This document shows positions 26,903 to 35,854 of a stretch of DNA of 64,000 bases, in pieces. The position numbers and the translations under genes are program-made. The notes beneath the pieces were generated by a model. That model did not search any database. It had not been told where the DNA came from and saw only the letters and a list, made by a program, of their open reading frames with translations. Source of the stretch: Actinoallomurus iriomotensis (GTDB lineage: Bacteria > Actinomycetota > Actinomycetes > Streptosporangiales > Streptosporangiaceae); the NCBI RefSeq assembly GCF_030269445.1, contig NZ_BSTJ01000003.1, forward strand, positions 248,001 through 312,000. The letters run 5' to 3'. Each line of letters begins with the position of its first letter. The stretch's first letter is position 1.

Positions 26903-28120
26903 ATGGCACCACCCAGCGTCTTCCAGCGGATCCTGGACTACTCCCACCGCGCCGACCCCTACCCGCTGTACGCCGAGCTGCGCAAGACACCGGTGCGGCG
27001 GGAGGAAGACGGCACCTACGTCGTCAGCGGCTATGAGGAGATCGTCTCACTCCTCCACGATCCACGCGTCAGCGTCGGTCGCCCGCAGCCGGGCGAACCC
27101 CGGGACGCCGAGAAGGAGCCACCGTCCTTCCTCCGGCTCGATCCGCCTGAGCACGACCGGCTCCGCCGCGTGGCGATGCGCCATTTCGGTCCGCCGCATT
27201 CGCCGCACCAGGTGGACGGCCTGAGGCCGGAGCTGTTCGGGATCGTCAAGGACCTGATCGACGGCGTCGCGGGCCGGACCCGGATCGACATCGTCGACGA
27301 CGTCGCCTACCCGTTCCCGGTGACGGTGATCTGCCGAATCCTCGGGGTGCCGCGCGAGGACGAGGCGCGGTTCCACGACTGGGCTGACGCGGTCATCGAG
27401 TCGCTCGACCCCAGTGAGGAGGGCCGGCCGGAGCGCCTGAGGCGCCGGGAGAACGCGGTGGTAGAGCTGCACCGATACCTCGGCGGGATCGCCGCCGAGC
27501 GCCGGAGGAACCCGGGCGACGACCTCATCTCCGGCCTCGTCACCGATGAGGGCCCGGACGGTGCGATGTCCCCGACCGAGGTCGCGGCCAACGGCGCGCT
27601 GCTACTCATCGCCGGCCATGAGACCACGGTCAACCTCATCACCAACGGCATGCTCACCCTGCTCCGCCACCCAGAACTACTCGACCGGCTCCGTCACGAG
27701 CCGGACCTGGCCATCGGCCTGGTCGAAGAACTGCTGCGCTACGAGCCCCCGGTGCACCTGCGGTCCACGCGGATCGCGTTGGAGGACATCATGATCGGCG
27801 ACATCACGATCCCTGAGGGAGCTCCGATCGTCCTGGCGCTCGCGGCGGGAAGCCGCGACCCGAAGCGCGTACCCGACCCCGACCGCTTCGACCCGGACCG
27901 CCGCCCCAACCAGCATCTCGGCTTCGGCGGCGGCATCCACTACTGCTTCGGCGCCCCGCTCGCCCGCCTGGAAGCACAGATCGCCCTGACCGAGCTGGCC
28001 AGACGCCTGCGGAACCCCCGCCTCGTCACCGACCCGCCACCCTACCGGCCCAGCCCCGAGCTACGCGGCCCCCGCCACCTCCTCCTCGACATCGACGGCG
28101 TCATTCAGCCGGCGCGGTGA
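26903..28120 (+). CDS. Cytochrome P450
   Basis: 405 residues, ATG 26903 after GGAGG. Landmarks: PPEHDRLRRVAMRHFGP (helix C), LLLIAGHETTVNLITNG (I-helix, oxygen activation Thr), EELLRYEPPVHLRSTR (ExxR, K-helix), and heme loop GFGGGIHYCFGAPLARLE with the Cys thiolate. The AGHETT and cysteine motifs are intact, so it should be active. The class cannot be assigned and the substrate is unknown. It is translationally close to the ferredoxin-reductase fusion and forms a complete monooxygenase with it. Confidence 0.92.
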   Translation: MAPPSVFQRILDYSHRADPYPLYAELRKTPVRREEDGTYVVSGYEEIVSLLHDPRVSVGRPQPGEPRDAEKEPPSFLRLDPPEHDRLRRVAMRHFGPPHSPHQVDGLRPELFGIVKDLIDGVAGRTRIDIVDDVAYPFPVTVICRILGVPREDEARFHDWADAVIESLDPSEEGRPERLRRRENAVVELHRYLGGIAAERRRNPGDDLISGLVTDEGPDGAMSPTEVAANGALLLIAGHETTVNLITNGMLTLLRHPELLDRLRHEPDLAIGLVEELLRYEPPVHLRSTRIALEDIMIGDITIPEGAPIVLALAAGSRDPKRVPDPDRFDPDRRPNQHLGFGGGIHYCFGAPLARLEAQIALTELARRLRNPRLVTDPPPYRPSPELRGPRHLLLDIDGVIQPAR

Positions 28121-28164
28121 ACGGAAGACGCACCCATCGTCAGAGGGCAACCGGCCAACGCGTT

Positions 28165-29259
28165 TCAGCGGCGAGTGGCCTCCAGGCGAGAACGGAGATC
28201 ACCCACGTCGGTTCGCAGGTCCGCACTGGCGCCGGGGTCGTTCAGGTCTGTGTCGATCAGGTCCAGCTCGGCGCTGCGCAGATCGGTCAGGAGCCGGCGG
28301 GGCGTTCCGCCGGGTGTACGGCGACGTTCCCTGCGGCGCCTCCGGCGATCGGTGAGGATCTCGGTTTCCGCCGCGGTCAGCACACCACGGTCGGCCTCCG
28401 CCGCGGCGGCGTCCCGGAATCGATCGAGGTACCGGCGGCGAGCGACGCGATAGACGACCACGGCGATGACCAAGATCGCCGGCCCCCTGGCCCACACCCA
28501 GGTGCCACCGGCCAGCAGGGGGAAGTCCCACCAGGCGTGCATCGCCATCGCGAGAACGAACGCGCCGACGGCGACGAGCAGCCGCCGTGCCAGCGGGCGT
28601 CCGGTGGCACCGACCAGGTAACCCAGCCCGGCGCCTGCGACGGCGCCCATCGCCCAGTGACCCCACCAGATGGTGCCGACCCGGCCGATGAGCGAGTCAA
28701 GGACGCTGACGGTGCTGTGCACGGCTCCGTGCGCCACGATGGTGTTGAAGACGTAGAGGTAATTCTCGGCGATCTCGAAGCCGAAGCCCGCCAGCGCACC
28801 GTACGCGAAGCCATCCAGTGGGCCGCGGACAGCCTGCGGGACCATCAGTGCGAGCAGCGCGACCCCGGCCAGCTTCAGGGTCTCCTCGACGATCGGCGCA
28901 CTGATCGCCGCGCCCCACCGGTCGGCGAAGCTCAACCCCGCCATCTGGGTGAGAATGCCGCCGAACGCCTCGTTGGCGATCAGGGCCACGCCGGGCACGG
29001 CGAACAGCCCCCAGGCCGTGATGAGCAGCGCGTGGCTCCACGGATGCGGGCGCACCGGGTGCAGCCGGCGGAAGTACCAGAGCCCGGCCAGCAGCACCGG
29101 GATCAGGACCAGGGCTCCGACAAGGGCTCCGCCGAAGAAGACCAGCACGTACGGAGTGAGCGTGAGTATCCCCATGAGCGCGCCCAGCAGACAGAACACG
29201 GCCCACAACCAGAACGCCGAACGCCGTGTCAGCCGCGACACTTTCGTCGTGTGCGTCAT
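28165..29259 (-). CDS. PrsW-family intramembrane metalloprotease
   Basis: 364 residues with about eight membrane segments. The PrsW core is AAISAPIVEETLKLAGVAL (EExxK-type metal motif), AYGALAGFGFEIAENYLY, and MAMHAWWDFPL. The C-terminal 100 residues are charged and cytoplasmic (TDRRRRRRERRRTPG). PrsW proteases cut single-span membrane proteins, such as anti-sigma factors. The start overlaps the stop of the upstream single-span gene by 4 bases, so that protein is a candidate substrate or partner. Confidence 0.85.
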   Translation of the reverse strand: MTHTTKVSRLTRRSAFWLWAVFCLLGALMGILTLTPYVLVFFGGALVGALVLIPVLLAGLWYFRRLHPVRPHPWSHALLITAWGLFAVPGVALIANEAFGGILTQMAGLSFADRWGAAISAPIVEETLKLAGVALLALMVPQAVRGPLDGFAYGALAGFGFEIAENYLYVFNTIVAHGAVHSTVSVLDSLIGRVGTIWWGHWAMGAVAGAGLGYLVGATGRPLARRLLVAVGAFVLAMAMHAWWDFPLLAGGTWVWARGPAILVIAVVVYRVARRRYLDRFRDAAAAEADRGVLTAAETEILTDRRRRRRERRRTPGGTPRRLLTDLRSAELDLIDTDLNDPGASADLRTDVGDLRSRLEATRR

Positions 29260-29822
29260 CGGGCGCTCTTGGTGAACTGGATGCTTCGCACCATTCCGCG
29301 GACCTGGTCGGCCTTGTGCCGGAAGTCCTCTGGTGGGCCGGTGGCCGTCACGTCGGTACCCAGCGTCGGACGGGCGAAGACGCTCGCGATGCCGATCTGA
29401 CCCCGGCCGGCGAGCTCACCGGCGAGCCCGGTCACGCCCTGATCGGTGGTGGCCGGTACCGGGCGAGTGGCCGCCCGCGGGCCGCCCGTCAGGACCGCGA
29501 TCTTGTCACGACCGTCCCAGAGTTGCCTGGGCGTCGCTTGCCGCGGGGTGACGACACTCACGCTGAATCGGGTTGGACCGCTCCTCAGAGTGATCCTGGA
29601 GAATAGGTCGGTGTCCCTCGCATCCACCGCCCATCCAGCCGGAACGGTCAGAGCGACGGGCCGCTTGTCGCCTGGGTGCGCGGCGCCGACCTGCATCACC
29701 GAGCCCGGCGGCACCGAAATCTCCGAGTCCCGTACCGCGGAATCGATCATTGGAAGGCCCGCGCACAGCACAACCAGCACCGCGGTGAGTCCAGCGGTGT
29801 ACTGCCATCCACTCCAATCCAC
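29256..29822 (-). CDS. Single-span membrane-anchored protein coupled to PrsW
   Basis: 188 residues. One N-terminal membrane segment (YTAGLTAVLVVLCAGLPMI) is followed by an extracytoplasmic domain of beta character: VALTVPAGWAVDARDTDLFS, FSVSVVTPRQATPRQLW. I do not recognise the family. ATGA overlap with the protease gene makes the two an operon. The short cytoplasmic end of about 8 residues argues against an anti-sigma factor, but membrane cleavage by PrsW would release the domain. Confidence 0.65.
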   Translation of the reverse strand: MDWSGWQYTAGLTAVLVVLCAGLPMIDSAVRDSEISVPPGSVMQVGAAHPGDKRPVALTVPAGWAVDARDTDLFSRITLRSGPTRFSVSVVTPRQATPRQLWDGRDKIAVLTGGPRAATRPVPATTDQGVTGLAGELAGRGQIGIASVFARPTLGTDVTATGPPEDFRHKADQVRGMVRSIQFTKSAR

Positions 29823-30102
29823 GCGAACCCCACCAAACTAAAATCGGGGGGATGCTTAACAGATAACCACCCCTCAACCAGCTCAAACTCCCGGACTGGC
29901 GGCTGGGCTTCCTCCTTTACGTGGAGGCCTGATCCAGAGAGACGGGTGAGTCGTGGGAGTGGAAAGCCGCAGGTCCCATAGGCACGTTGGAGGGTGGCCG
30001 GACACGCTGGCGCGCGGGGTGTTGCCGTACTTTCCTGCTGCACGGATCCGTGACCGGCCGAGCCCTTGGTGCGGCGTCAGAGGGGGCCTCTACGGTGTGG
30101 CC

Positions 30103-30996
30103 ATGAATGGCGCTACGAGGGCTCGTACGACCGAGGCTCCTCCGCTCGATATGGCCGAGGCCGTTCCGGGTCTGGGCGCGTACGCCCGGACGGTGGTCCG
30201 GTTGCACCCCCGGCCAGGTACCCCGGACATCTCCAGCAGTCACATCGGCGGTCCGGTGCTGTGGCCGGCGGACGAACCGTGGCCGCACTGCTCGGACCCC
30301 AAGTACTCGGAGCAGAACCGGCATAAGACGCCGGACCGTCCGGTGGCGATGGTCCCCGTGGCTCAGCTCGCCGCAGCGGACTTCCCGGAGATCGCCTTCC
30401 CGGCCGGCACCGACCTGGCGCAGATCCTGTGGTGCCCGAGCCATCACCCGACCTGGGGCTACGCGCCCGCGTTCCGGCTGATCTGGCGGGACTCCTCCAC
30501 CGTGACCGCACCTCTCGCGGCGCCTCCGACGCCACACCTGATCGGTGATGCGGACTATGTACCGCGGCCCTGTGTGCTCCACCCGGAACGCGTGATCGAG
30601 TATCCATGGCACGAGGAACTCCCCAAAGACCTCCGGGACAAGCTGGAGGAATGGGAGGCCGGAGAAAGCCTGTACCAGTACATGCTGTCGATCGTGCCCG
30701 GCTGCAAAGTCGGCGGCGGGATGTCCTGGGAAGTCACCGACATGGGAGAACTGCCTCCATGTGACGCCTGCGGCGCGCCCCTGAAACTGCTGCTGCAATT
30801 GGACAGTTGTGAATGGTCCACCGACGCCCAGGGCTTGCGCTGGGCGCCGATGGAAGACCGACACCTGGAATTCGCCACCCCAGAACACAACCGCGCACAC
30901 GAACCGACCGGCCTGCAGATCAGCCGGTACAGCCACGGCGGCTTCTTCGTCTGCTCAACCGCTCCCGAGCACCCAGCGATCTTCTTCACCCAGTAA
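30103..30996 (+). CDS. DUF1963/YwqG-like protein
   Basis: 297 residues from ATG 30103 (MNGATRARTTEAPPLDMAEA). The sequence SSHIGGPVLWPADEPWPHC near residue 45 and MVPVAQLAAADFPEIAFPAG match the YwqG-like family, whose members have no clear biochemical role. A C-terminal PPCDACGAPLKLLLQLDS with two Cys could bind metal. The gene is divergent to the PrsW pair across 280 bases, which show no further gene. It is alone in its transcript. Confidence 0.7.
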   Translation: MNGATRARTTEAPPLDMAEAVPGLGAYARTVVRLHPRPGTPDISSSHIGGPVLWPADEPWPHCSDPKYSEQNRHKTPDRPVAMVPVAQLAAADFPEIAFPAGTDLAQILWCPSHHPTWGYAPAFRLIWRDSSTVTAPLAAPPTPHLIGDADYVPRPCVLHPERVIEYPWHEELPKDLRDKLEEWEAGESLYQYMLSIVPGCKVGGGMSWEVTDMGELPPCDACGAPLKLLLQLDSCEWSTDAQGLRWAPMEDRHLEFATPEHNRAHEPTGLQISRYSHGGFFVCSTAPEHPAIFFTQ

Positions 30997-31134
30997 CCAG
31001 GCCATCACACGCTCACCGGCGATCGATGTTAATTGTTGCGGGTCAGGACCTTGTTGACGCCTGCGGAGCCGGGCTCGTGGCTCAGTCGCTGAGTCCTGAG
31101 TGTCCGAGTGCGGCCGTCGACTTTGTTGCGATGA

Positions 31135-32094
31135 GTGAATACTGACCCTGTGGACAGGGGATGGACGGAGGTCCTGGATGGCTTCCTCGGCGAGCATCGC
31201 CGCGAGTTGTGGGCGTTCTGCTATCAGATGTTGGGCTCTCCGTTCGATGCTGAAGACGCCGTCCAAGATGTGCTTGAGCGGGTGTGGCGAGCGCGGGGTG
31301 ACTTTGACGCCGAGGTAGGGAGCGTGACCGGATGGGTGTTTCGGATCGCTCGGAATGTCTGCGTGGATCGTCTTCGGAGCGCGAGCCGCCGTACGCTGCC
31401 GCGCGATCTCAGCGATCCGGGATTCGAGGTGGGCGCCACTCTGGTCCCTCGGTTCGACACCCCGTGGCTGCAGCCGGCCCCGTCAAGCTGGTTGGGCGAG
31501 GATGGCACCGCCGATGCTGTGGTGCGGGGCAGCGAGGTCCGGTTGGCGTTGACGGCTCTCCTGCAAGCGCTGCCGGCACAACAGCGCGCGGTCTTCATTC
31601 TGCGCGAGGTGCTGGGCTACTCCTCGGCTGACGCCGCCGCCGCACTCGGCACCTCGGTACCTGCGATCAACTCTGCACTCCAGCGCGCTCGATCTCGTCT
31701 CTCACAGACGCGAACGGATGGCCACCCTGAGCAACGAGGCATCGAAGCCGCACTGGTCGAGCAGTACGCCCGGGCCTTGGAAGCGGGGGACACAGAGGCA
31801 CTGGAGCAGTTGGTGACAGCGGATGTCGTCTTCGAGATGCCGCCAGTTCCACAGTGGTTGCGCGGCCGGGTTCCGTACCGGGCATTCATGGACGACTTCT
31901 TCCGCCGGCGTGGCGCCCGCTGGCAGACGCGTCTCATCTCGGCCAATCATCAACCAGGGCTGCTGCTCTATCACGTCACCGACGACGGTGTGCAGCCCAA
32001 CACGCTCCATGTGCTCACGGGGGGAGCGGACGGCCTGCTGTCCCACCTACTCGTCTACCGGGACCCGAAGCTGTTCGCGCTCTTCGAGCAGTAG
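31135..32094 (+). CDS. ECF RNA polymerase sigma factor with SnoaL-like C-terminal domain
   Basis: 319 residues, from GTG 31135 (another GTG at 31150 is possible). Region 2: FCYQMLGSPFDAEDAVQDVL with VTGWVFRIARNVCVDRLR. Region 4: ALPAQQRAVFILREVLGYS then SVPAINSALQRARSRL. From about residue 205 an NTF2/SnoaL-like domain follows (VEQYARALEAGDTEALEQLV, FEMPPVPQWLRG). Such SigG/SigJ-type factors lack a separate anti-sigma and are thought to be controlled by the extra domain. The reductase gene downstream may be a target. Confidence 0.88.
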   Translation: MNTDPVDRGWTEVLDGFLGEHRRELWAFCYQMLGSPFDAEDAVQDVLERVWRARGDFDAEVGSVTGWVFRIARNVCVDRLRSASRRTLPRDLSDPGFEVGATLVPRFDTPWLQPAPSSWLGEDGTADAVVRGSEVRLALTALLQALPAQQRAVFILREVLGYSSADAAAALGTSVPAINSALQRARSRLSQTRTDGHPEQRGIEAALVEQYARALEAGDTEALEQLVTADVVFEMPPVPQWLRGRVPYRAFMDDFFRRRGARWQTRLISANHQPGLLLYHVTDDGVQPNTLHVLTGGADGLLSHLLVYRDPKLFALFEQ

Positions 32095-32154
32095 CGATGA
32101 GTTCGAGGGCTCTCATTCGTAGGTAGCGGTAACCGGATCAGGAGGGTTAGCGCT

Positions 32155-32700
32155 ATGCGGAAAGTGATCGAGTACGTTCTGACCTCGGCGGACGGTGTCG
32201 TTGAAGACCCGGTGGGCATGGGGGTGGCCGAGTATCAGGATGAGGCCTATCTGCGGGACGGTCTGGGCCTGCTGACGGCCTGCGACGCGATCCTGTTCGG
32301 ACGCCGCATCTACGAAGCGTTCGCGGAACTGTATGACGGTCGCACAGACCACAAGCCGATGTGGGCCGACCGACTCACGACGATCCCGAAGTATGTGTTC
32401 AGCTCGACGCTTGAAAGGGCCGACTGGAACAACTCGATCATCGTTCGTGGCGATGCCGTTGCCGAGGTGGCCCGCCTCAAACAGCAAGACGGGGGGAACC
32501 TGCTGCTTCTCGGCCACGGCCAGTTCGGGGAGACTCTTCTGCGAGAGCAGCTGATCGATGTCATCGACCTCACGATTTACCCCTTTATGACCGGGAGTGG
32601 GAAACAATTTTTCCGGGAGGGGCAGGATGCCAAGCTGAGACTCGCGGGCGTGAAGACCTTTTCGAAGATCGTCAAGCTGACCTACGAGATGCAGAGATGA
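32155..32700 (+). CDS. RibD C-terminal/dihydrofolate-reductase-like protein
   Basis: 181 residues with AGGAGG nine bases before ATG 32155. The DHFR-fold signatures are YVLTSADGVVEDP, DAILFGRRIYEAF, IPKYVFSSTLERADWNN, NLLLLGHGQFGETLL and IYPFMTGSGKQFF. It follows the sigma factor by 60 bases on the same strand and is probably co-transcribed. It may reduce a toxic substrate as part of the sigma-factor response; that is inference. It is not closely related to the member at 6989. Confidence 0.85.
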   Translation: MRKVIEYVLTSADGVVEDPVGMGVAEYQDEAYLRDGLGLLTACDAILFGRRIYEAFAELYDGRTDHKPMWADRLTTIPKYVFSSTLERADWNNSIIVRGDAVAEVARLKQQDGGNLLLLGHGQFGETLLREQLIDVIDLTIYPFMTGSGKQFFREGQDAKLRLAGVKTFSKIVKLTYEMQR

Positions 32701-32810
32701 GACCCCAAGGGCCGACCCTCGGGCTCTTCGACCGCACGGTGATGAGCCGGCGGCCTTAGCAGATGAGCCACCGCAACGCCCTCGGGGTCTTCTGGCTGGT
32801 CAGGTGGGAT

Positions 32811-32960
32811 CCTCCGGCCGGATTCGAACCGGCGACCTGCCGCTTACAAGGCAACTTATGCTGACATTTCACCAGCACTCCCGATGCTGGCGCCTGCGCT
32901 GGCAGTCCCTCACCACGCGCGAGTGTCCGTCGTCGTTCGTCGTCGTTCGTCGCGATTGTC
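32811..32960 (-). repeat. att copy 2: tRNA-Thr(TGT) 3' half, second arm type
   Basis: The core 32811-32851 has the same T-arm and anticodon half as the other copies and stops at the acceptor end. To the right lies the second arm type: GCTGGCAGTCCCTCACCACG and a TCGTCGTTCGTCG tandem (32930-32952). The GC-rich left flank is absent. Bases 32701-33226 hold no other gene. Confidence 0.72.
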
Positions 32961-32975
32961 ACCCACGACAAGAAG

Positions 32976-33060
32976 GCTGAAACATAGGGGCAGCCGGCCC
33001 ACTGTTTCAGCACGGCAAGGTGTCCCCCAGGTCTGCGCAGGTCAGGCGCAGCTGGGGGAC
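32976..33060. other. Two conserved hairpins beside att copy 2
   Basis: Hairpin A pairs GCTGAAACA (32976-32984) with TGTTTCAGC (33003-33011). Hairpin B pairs GTCCCCCAG (33022-33030) with CTGGGGGAC (33052-33060), with an inner CTGCGC/GCGCAG stem. Both recur at 34388-34528 with paired base changes in the stems. They may be terminators, structured RNA or integrase arm sites. Confidence 0.5.
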
Positions 33061-33226
33061 AAGGGGATGCGCGCGCGCCTGTTACGCCGAGGCCAAGATC
33101 ACGGCTTGCCTACGTTCTGGTTCCCTGTCCCCAGCGGTCCCTCTGCACGCGACAACATGATCACGGTCAGCGGTATCGGCGCTGACGCAGATGGTGGCCG
33201 ACACCGATCGTTTAGGAAGAACGCTA

Positions 33227-34193
33227 GTGAATACCGACTTGCCGTCGGCTCTGGCACGTCGCCGCCCGAGCGTACTCCTGGTCCTGGCCTCGGCGCAGCT
33301 GGTGGCGGCCGTCACCAGCCTTGTCTGCGCCGTCGTTCAGGGGATCCGGGAGCAGCCGTTCCTTCCCGTGCTCGGACAGTGGGGCGGTGTGCCTGCGCCC
33401 CTGGTGATCATCGGGTCTGCGGTCGCCGCTGTCATCCTCATCAAGCGGGGCCGTTTCAGTTGTGCCGTGACGGCGGCGGGCCTCCCGCTCGCGGTTCACA
33501 TACTGGCGATGGTCTCCTACCTCCCCTTTCCCAGGCGGATTCCGCTGGGCCCCTGGGTGCGTCAGGCGCTGACATCGCCGTTCGGACAACTGCAAAGTGC
33601 TGCCGACTCCGGTGCTGTTGAGGATCAGCGCTTGGGTTTCCATGGCCGCCATCGTCCTCGGTGTCGTGGTCGCGGTCGGCCTCGCCGGAGCGGTGCCGCA
33701 CCAGGAGCGGCGATCACCAGTGCGACCGGGAGCACTGGTGGTGGTCGCGGTGACGTCGGTGCTGGCGATCGCTGCGTACTGGACAGGTGTGCGGCTGGTG
33801 GGGCCGACGCAGCCGGCGTTCGTCGCGCTGGCCGCCGCGACGGTGACGGCGCTGATCGATGTGCACACCCGCCGGGCCGCCCGCGAAGGCATGATCGCGG
33901 TTGCGGCGGTGTCGGCGGGCGTGTCCGGTGCGGTGCTGATCGTGCCGCTGGGGTGGCAGATGTGGCCGTTGGTGCAGCGTTGGCTGAGGCCCCCGGAACG
34001 CCTGCGTGTCATCGGCATCGGGCGAGTGGGCTTGACCCGCTGGCAGGGCCTTTCGGAAAGCCTCATCTCCCTTGGCTCGGTGCTTGTTCTGGCCACGGTG
34101 GCGGCGGCAGCGCTCACAGCGGTGCATTCGAGCAGCCGCCGTCCGCGGAACGGCCCCCGTACCAAGGCTGAACCGGGAGCGCCGTCACAGTGA
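33227..34193 (+). pseudogene. Multispan membrane protein, frameshifted
   Basis: From GTG 33227 (AGGAAG upstream) the first frame gives three hydrophobic segments: VLLVLASAQLVAAVTSLVCA, LVIIGSAVAAVILIKRG and TAAGLPLAVHILAMVSYL. Near 33595 the coding character passes to another frame, which supplies VSMAAIVLGVVVAVGLAGAV, VVVAVTSVLAIAAYWTGVRL and two more segments, ending at 34193. The two frames share an unbroken theme, so I read one gene of about 320 residues with a single indel. The alternative is two adjacent genes. Family not recognised. Confidence 0.55.
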
Positions 34194-34250
34194 ACCGCCT
34201 CATGCCGTACGGCGAGCAACTCGCGGCAACTACCGATCATGAAGACTGGC

Positions 34251-34528
34251 CACCGGCAAGGCGACTTATACCGATATTCTGCCAGCACCCTTGGCGCTGA
34301 TGGCTGCTCTGGCAGTCCCACACCACGCGGGAGCGTCCGTCGTCGTTCGTCGCGGTTGTCACGCAGTTAGTCACCCACGACAAGAGAGCTGGAACAGAGC
34401 GCGCAGCGCCCCCCGCTGTTCCAGCCTCCGGCGTACGCGGGTACAAACAAGGCAGCGTGTCCCCCACCGTATCCCCCAAGTTTGCACAGGTCAGGAATAG
34501 TTGGGGCCATAGGGGCCGTGGGGGACAC
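34251..34528. repeat. Relic of the second-type att flank with hairpins
   Basis: Only CAAGGCGACTTA of the tRNA-side core remains (34256 onward), but the arm segment GGCTGCTCTGGCAGTCCC (34302 onward) and TCGTCGTTCGTCG match copies 1 and 2. Hairpin GCTGGAACAG/CTGTTCCAGC (34388-34397, 34416-34425) and the stem GTGTCCCCCAC/GTGGGGGACAC (34457-34467, 34518-34528) correspond to those at 33.0 kb. Confidence 0.55.
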
Positions 34529-34605
34529 ATACCCCTGACCGCCGAACATGAGAGCCTGCGCGTCCGCTGGCCACTGATCTGCACACGAGCGGTTGTCTTC
34601 GGTCG

Positions 34606-34827
34606 TTACCGGTCCCAAGCGACCGTGAGTGCGGTGACGATGCCGAGGCTGCGCCCGCCTTCCTTCTGCGTGCTGATGGTGGATCCGAACTTGGATGGTC
34701 CGCCGTTGTCCTGGACCTCGATGCGGATCGTGTTGTCCGGTCGGCGGCAGGCTTCGACGGTGAAGGTGCCGCCCGGTGTGCCGGTGTGACCGGACCGGTC
34801 CCATTGGGGAGGACGTTGTGGCCGCAC
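34606..34827 (-). pseudogene. Truncated HATPase_c (anti-sigma regulatory) fragment
   Basis: The minus strand shows GTFTVEACRRPDNTIRIEVQ followed by DNGGP and EGGRSLGIVTALTVAWDR, the D-x-G-x-G and G2-box region of small histidine-kinase-like ATPases such as RsbW-type proteins. It stops at the AWDR position, where the family normally continues about 10-20 residues, and the N-terminal half is missing. It is a fragment left by rearrangement. Confidence 0.6.
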
Positions 34828-34892
34828 GAAGCTGCGGAAAGTTGAGTATTACGACTCATGTGGACGACGTCGCACGAGCTGACGATTTAGGT

Positions 34893-35420
34893 ATGAGCAC
34901 AACGATCAAACCAAGTACCACGGCCACGTTCCTACGCGTCGGCTCGGTGGTGATCGGGCTGACATGCCTGCTTGCCGCTGCCGCGTTATCGGGGTGCTCC
35001 TCGCAATCCGCAGAGGATAAGGCGGTGGCTGATGCGACCAAGCTCGCTCACGGCGACATCGAACGGACCGCGAATCGCATGAGCTCCTGGTTGCGGTCGT
35101 CGGCTGGCGGGCGCAGCGGTTACGAGCTCGCGAAAAAGAACCTGTCGGAAAGAACGTTCGTAGCTCAGGTGACTCTTCTCGGGAGCCATTTCTCGAAAAG
35201 CGTCCAGACATACGATGTCACGACGACGGAACGAGGAGGGGGAGATAATGGGTTCGGTGGAGGGCACACAGAGAAAACAGTGCGCATGTGCGCCCGGTTG
35301 ACCGCCCATTTCTCTCCCCGGACCCTCCGCGTCGAAATCTCCGGGCTTCATTGCCCTCCCGGACTTCCAAGCAGAGGGGACGGTGGTCCGGTCGACAGGA
35401 TCATCCCCTGGAAAAGGTAG
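34893..35420 (+). CDS. Hypothetical lipoprotein
   Basis: 175 residues from ATG 34893 (MSTTIKPSTTATFLR). The signal VVIGLTCLLAAAALSGCSS has a lipobox with Cys at about residue 35. The mature domain (DKAVADATKLAHGDIERTAN, FVAQVTLLGSHFSKSVQTYD) is not recognised; a Cys pair in RMCARLTAHF and GLHCPPG may form a disulfide. Lower GC and mixed codon use suggest island cargo. It stands alone, left of att copy at 35.9 kb. Confidence 0.7.
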   Translation: MSTTIKPSTTATFLRVGSVVIGLTCLLAAAALSGCSSQSAEDKAVADATKLAHGDIERTANRMSSWLRSSAGGRSGYELAKKNLSERTFVAQVTLLGSHFSKSVQTYDVTTTERGGGDNGFGGGHTEKTVRMCARLTAHFSPRTLRVEISGLHCPPGLPSRGDGGPVDRIIPWKR

Positions 35421-35680
35421 TCAGGCCACGAGCCTGGCGCACGGACCGCCAGTTGGGGAACGGAACCGCCGGTGTCGCTGGCAGCGTCACTCAGTTGGTC
35501 ACCTGCTTATGACGGCATCTTCCGCGTAGCCTGGACGGTTCCGGACTTGCGTAGGGCGGGGCGTCATAGCCTTGTCGGCCGGCTGGGCTGGCACCTGCCT
35601 GCCGCCGAACCCGTGATGTTTCGGCGCGTCATGGTCCGCCCCCCGAAGTGCATCCAGCGGTGCGGAGCGCTCGCTGGGGC

Positions 35681-35755
35681 CTATCCATCCTTGCCGCCGG
35701 GCGGCTGGTCGTGCTCGTCGAGCATCTGGCGGGCATGGTTGGGGTGCGTACTCAC
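35681..35755 (-). CDS. Possible 24-residue peptide
   Basis: GTG at 35755 is preceded by AAAGGAGCG at good spacing and opens a short frame (STHPNHARQMLDEHDQPPGG) ending at 35681. The ribosome site is the main evidence. Nothing is recognised; it may be a leader or the start of a lost gene. The surrounding 35421-35854 shows no other gene. Confidence 0.3.
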   Translation of the reverse strand: MSTHPNHARQMLDEHDQPPGGKDG

Positions 35756-35854
35756 AGGTGAGCGCTCCTTTCGTGAGGTGCCACCGGAGGCGTCCTCGAA
35801 CCGGCCCGGCACCGGTTCGCTCGCGGGCCGCCCAGGGGGCCCGGCCAAGCGCAG

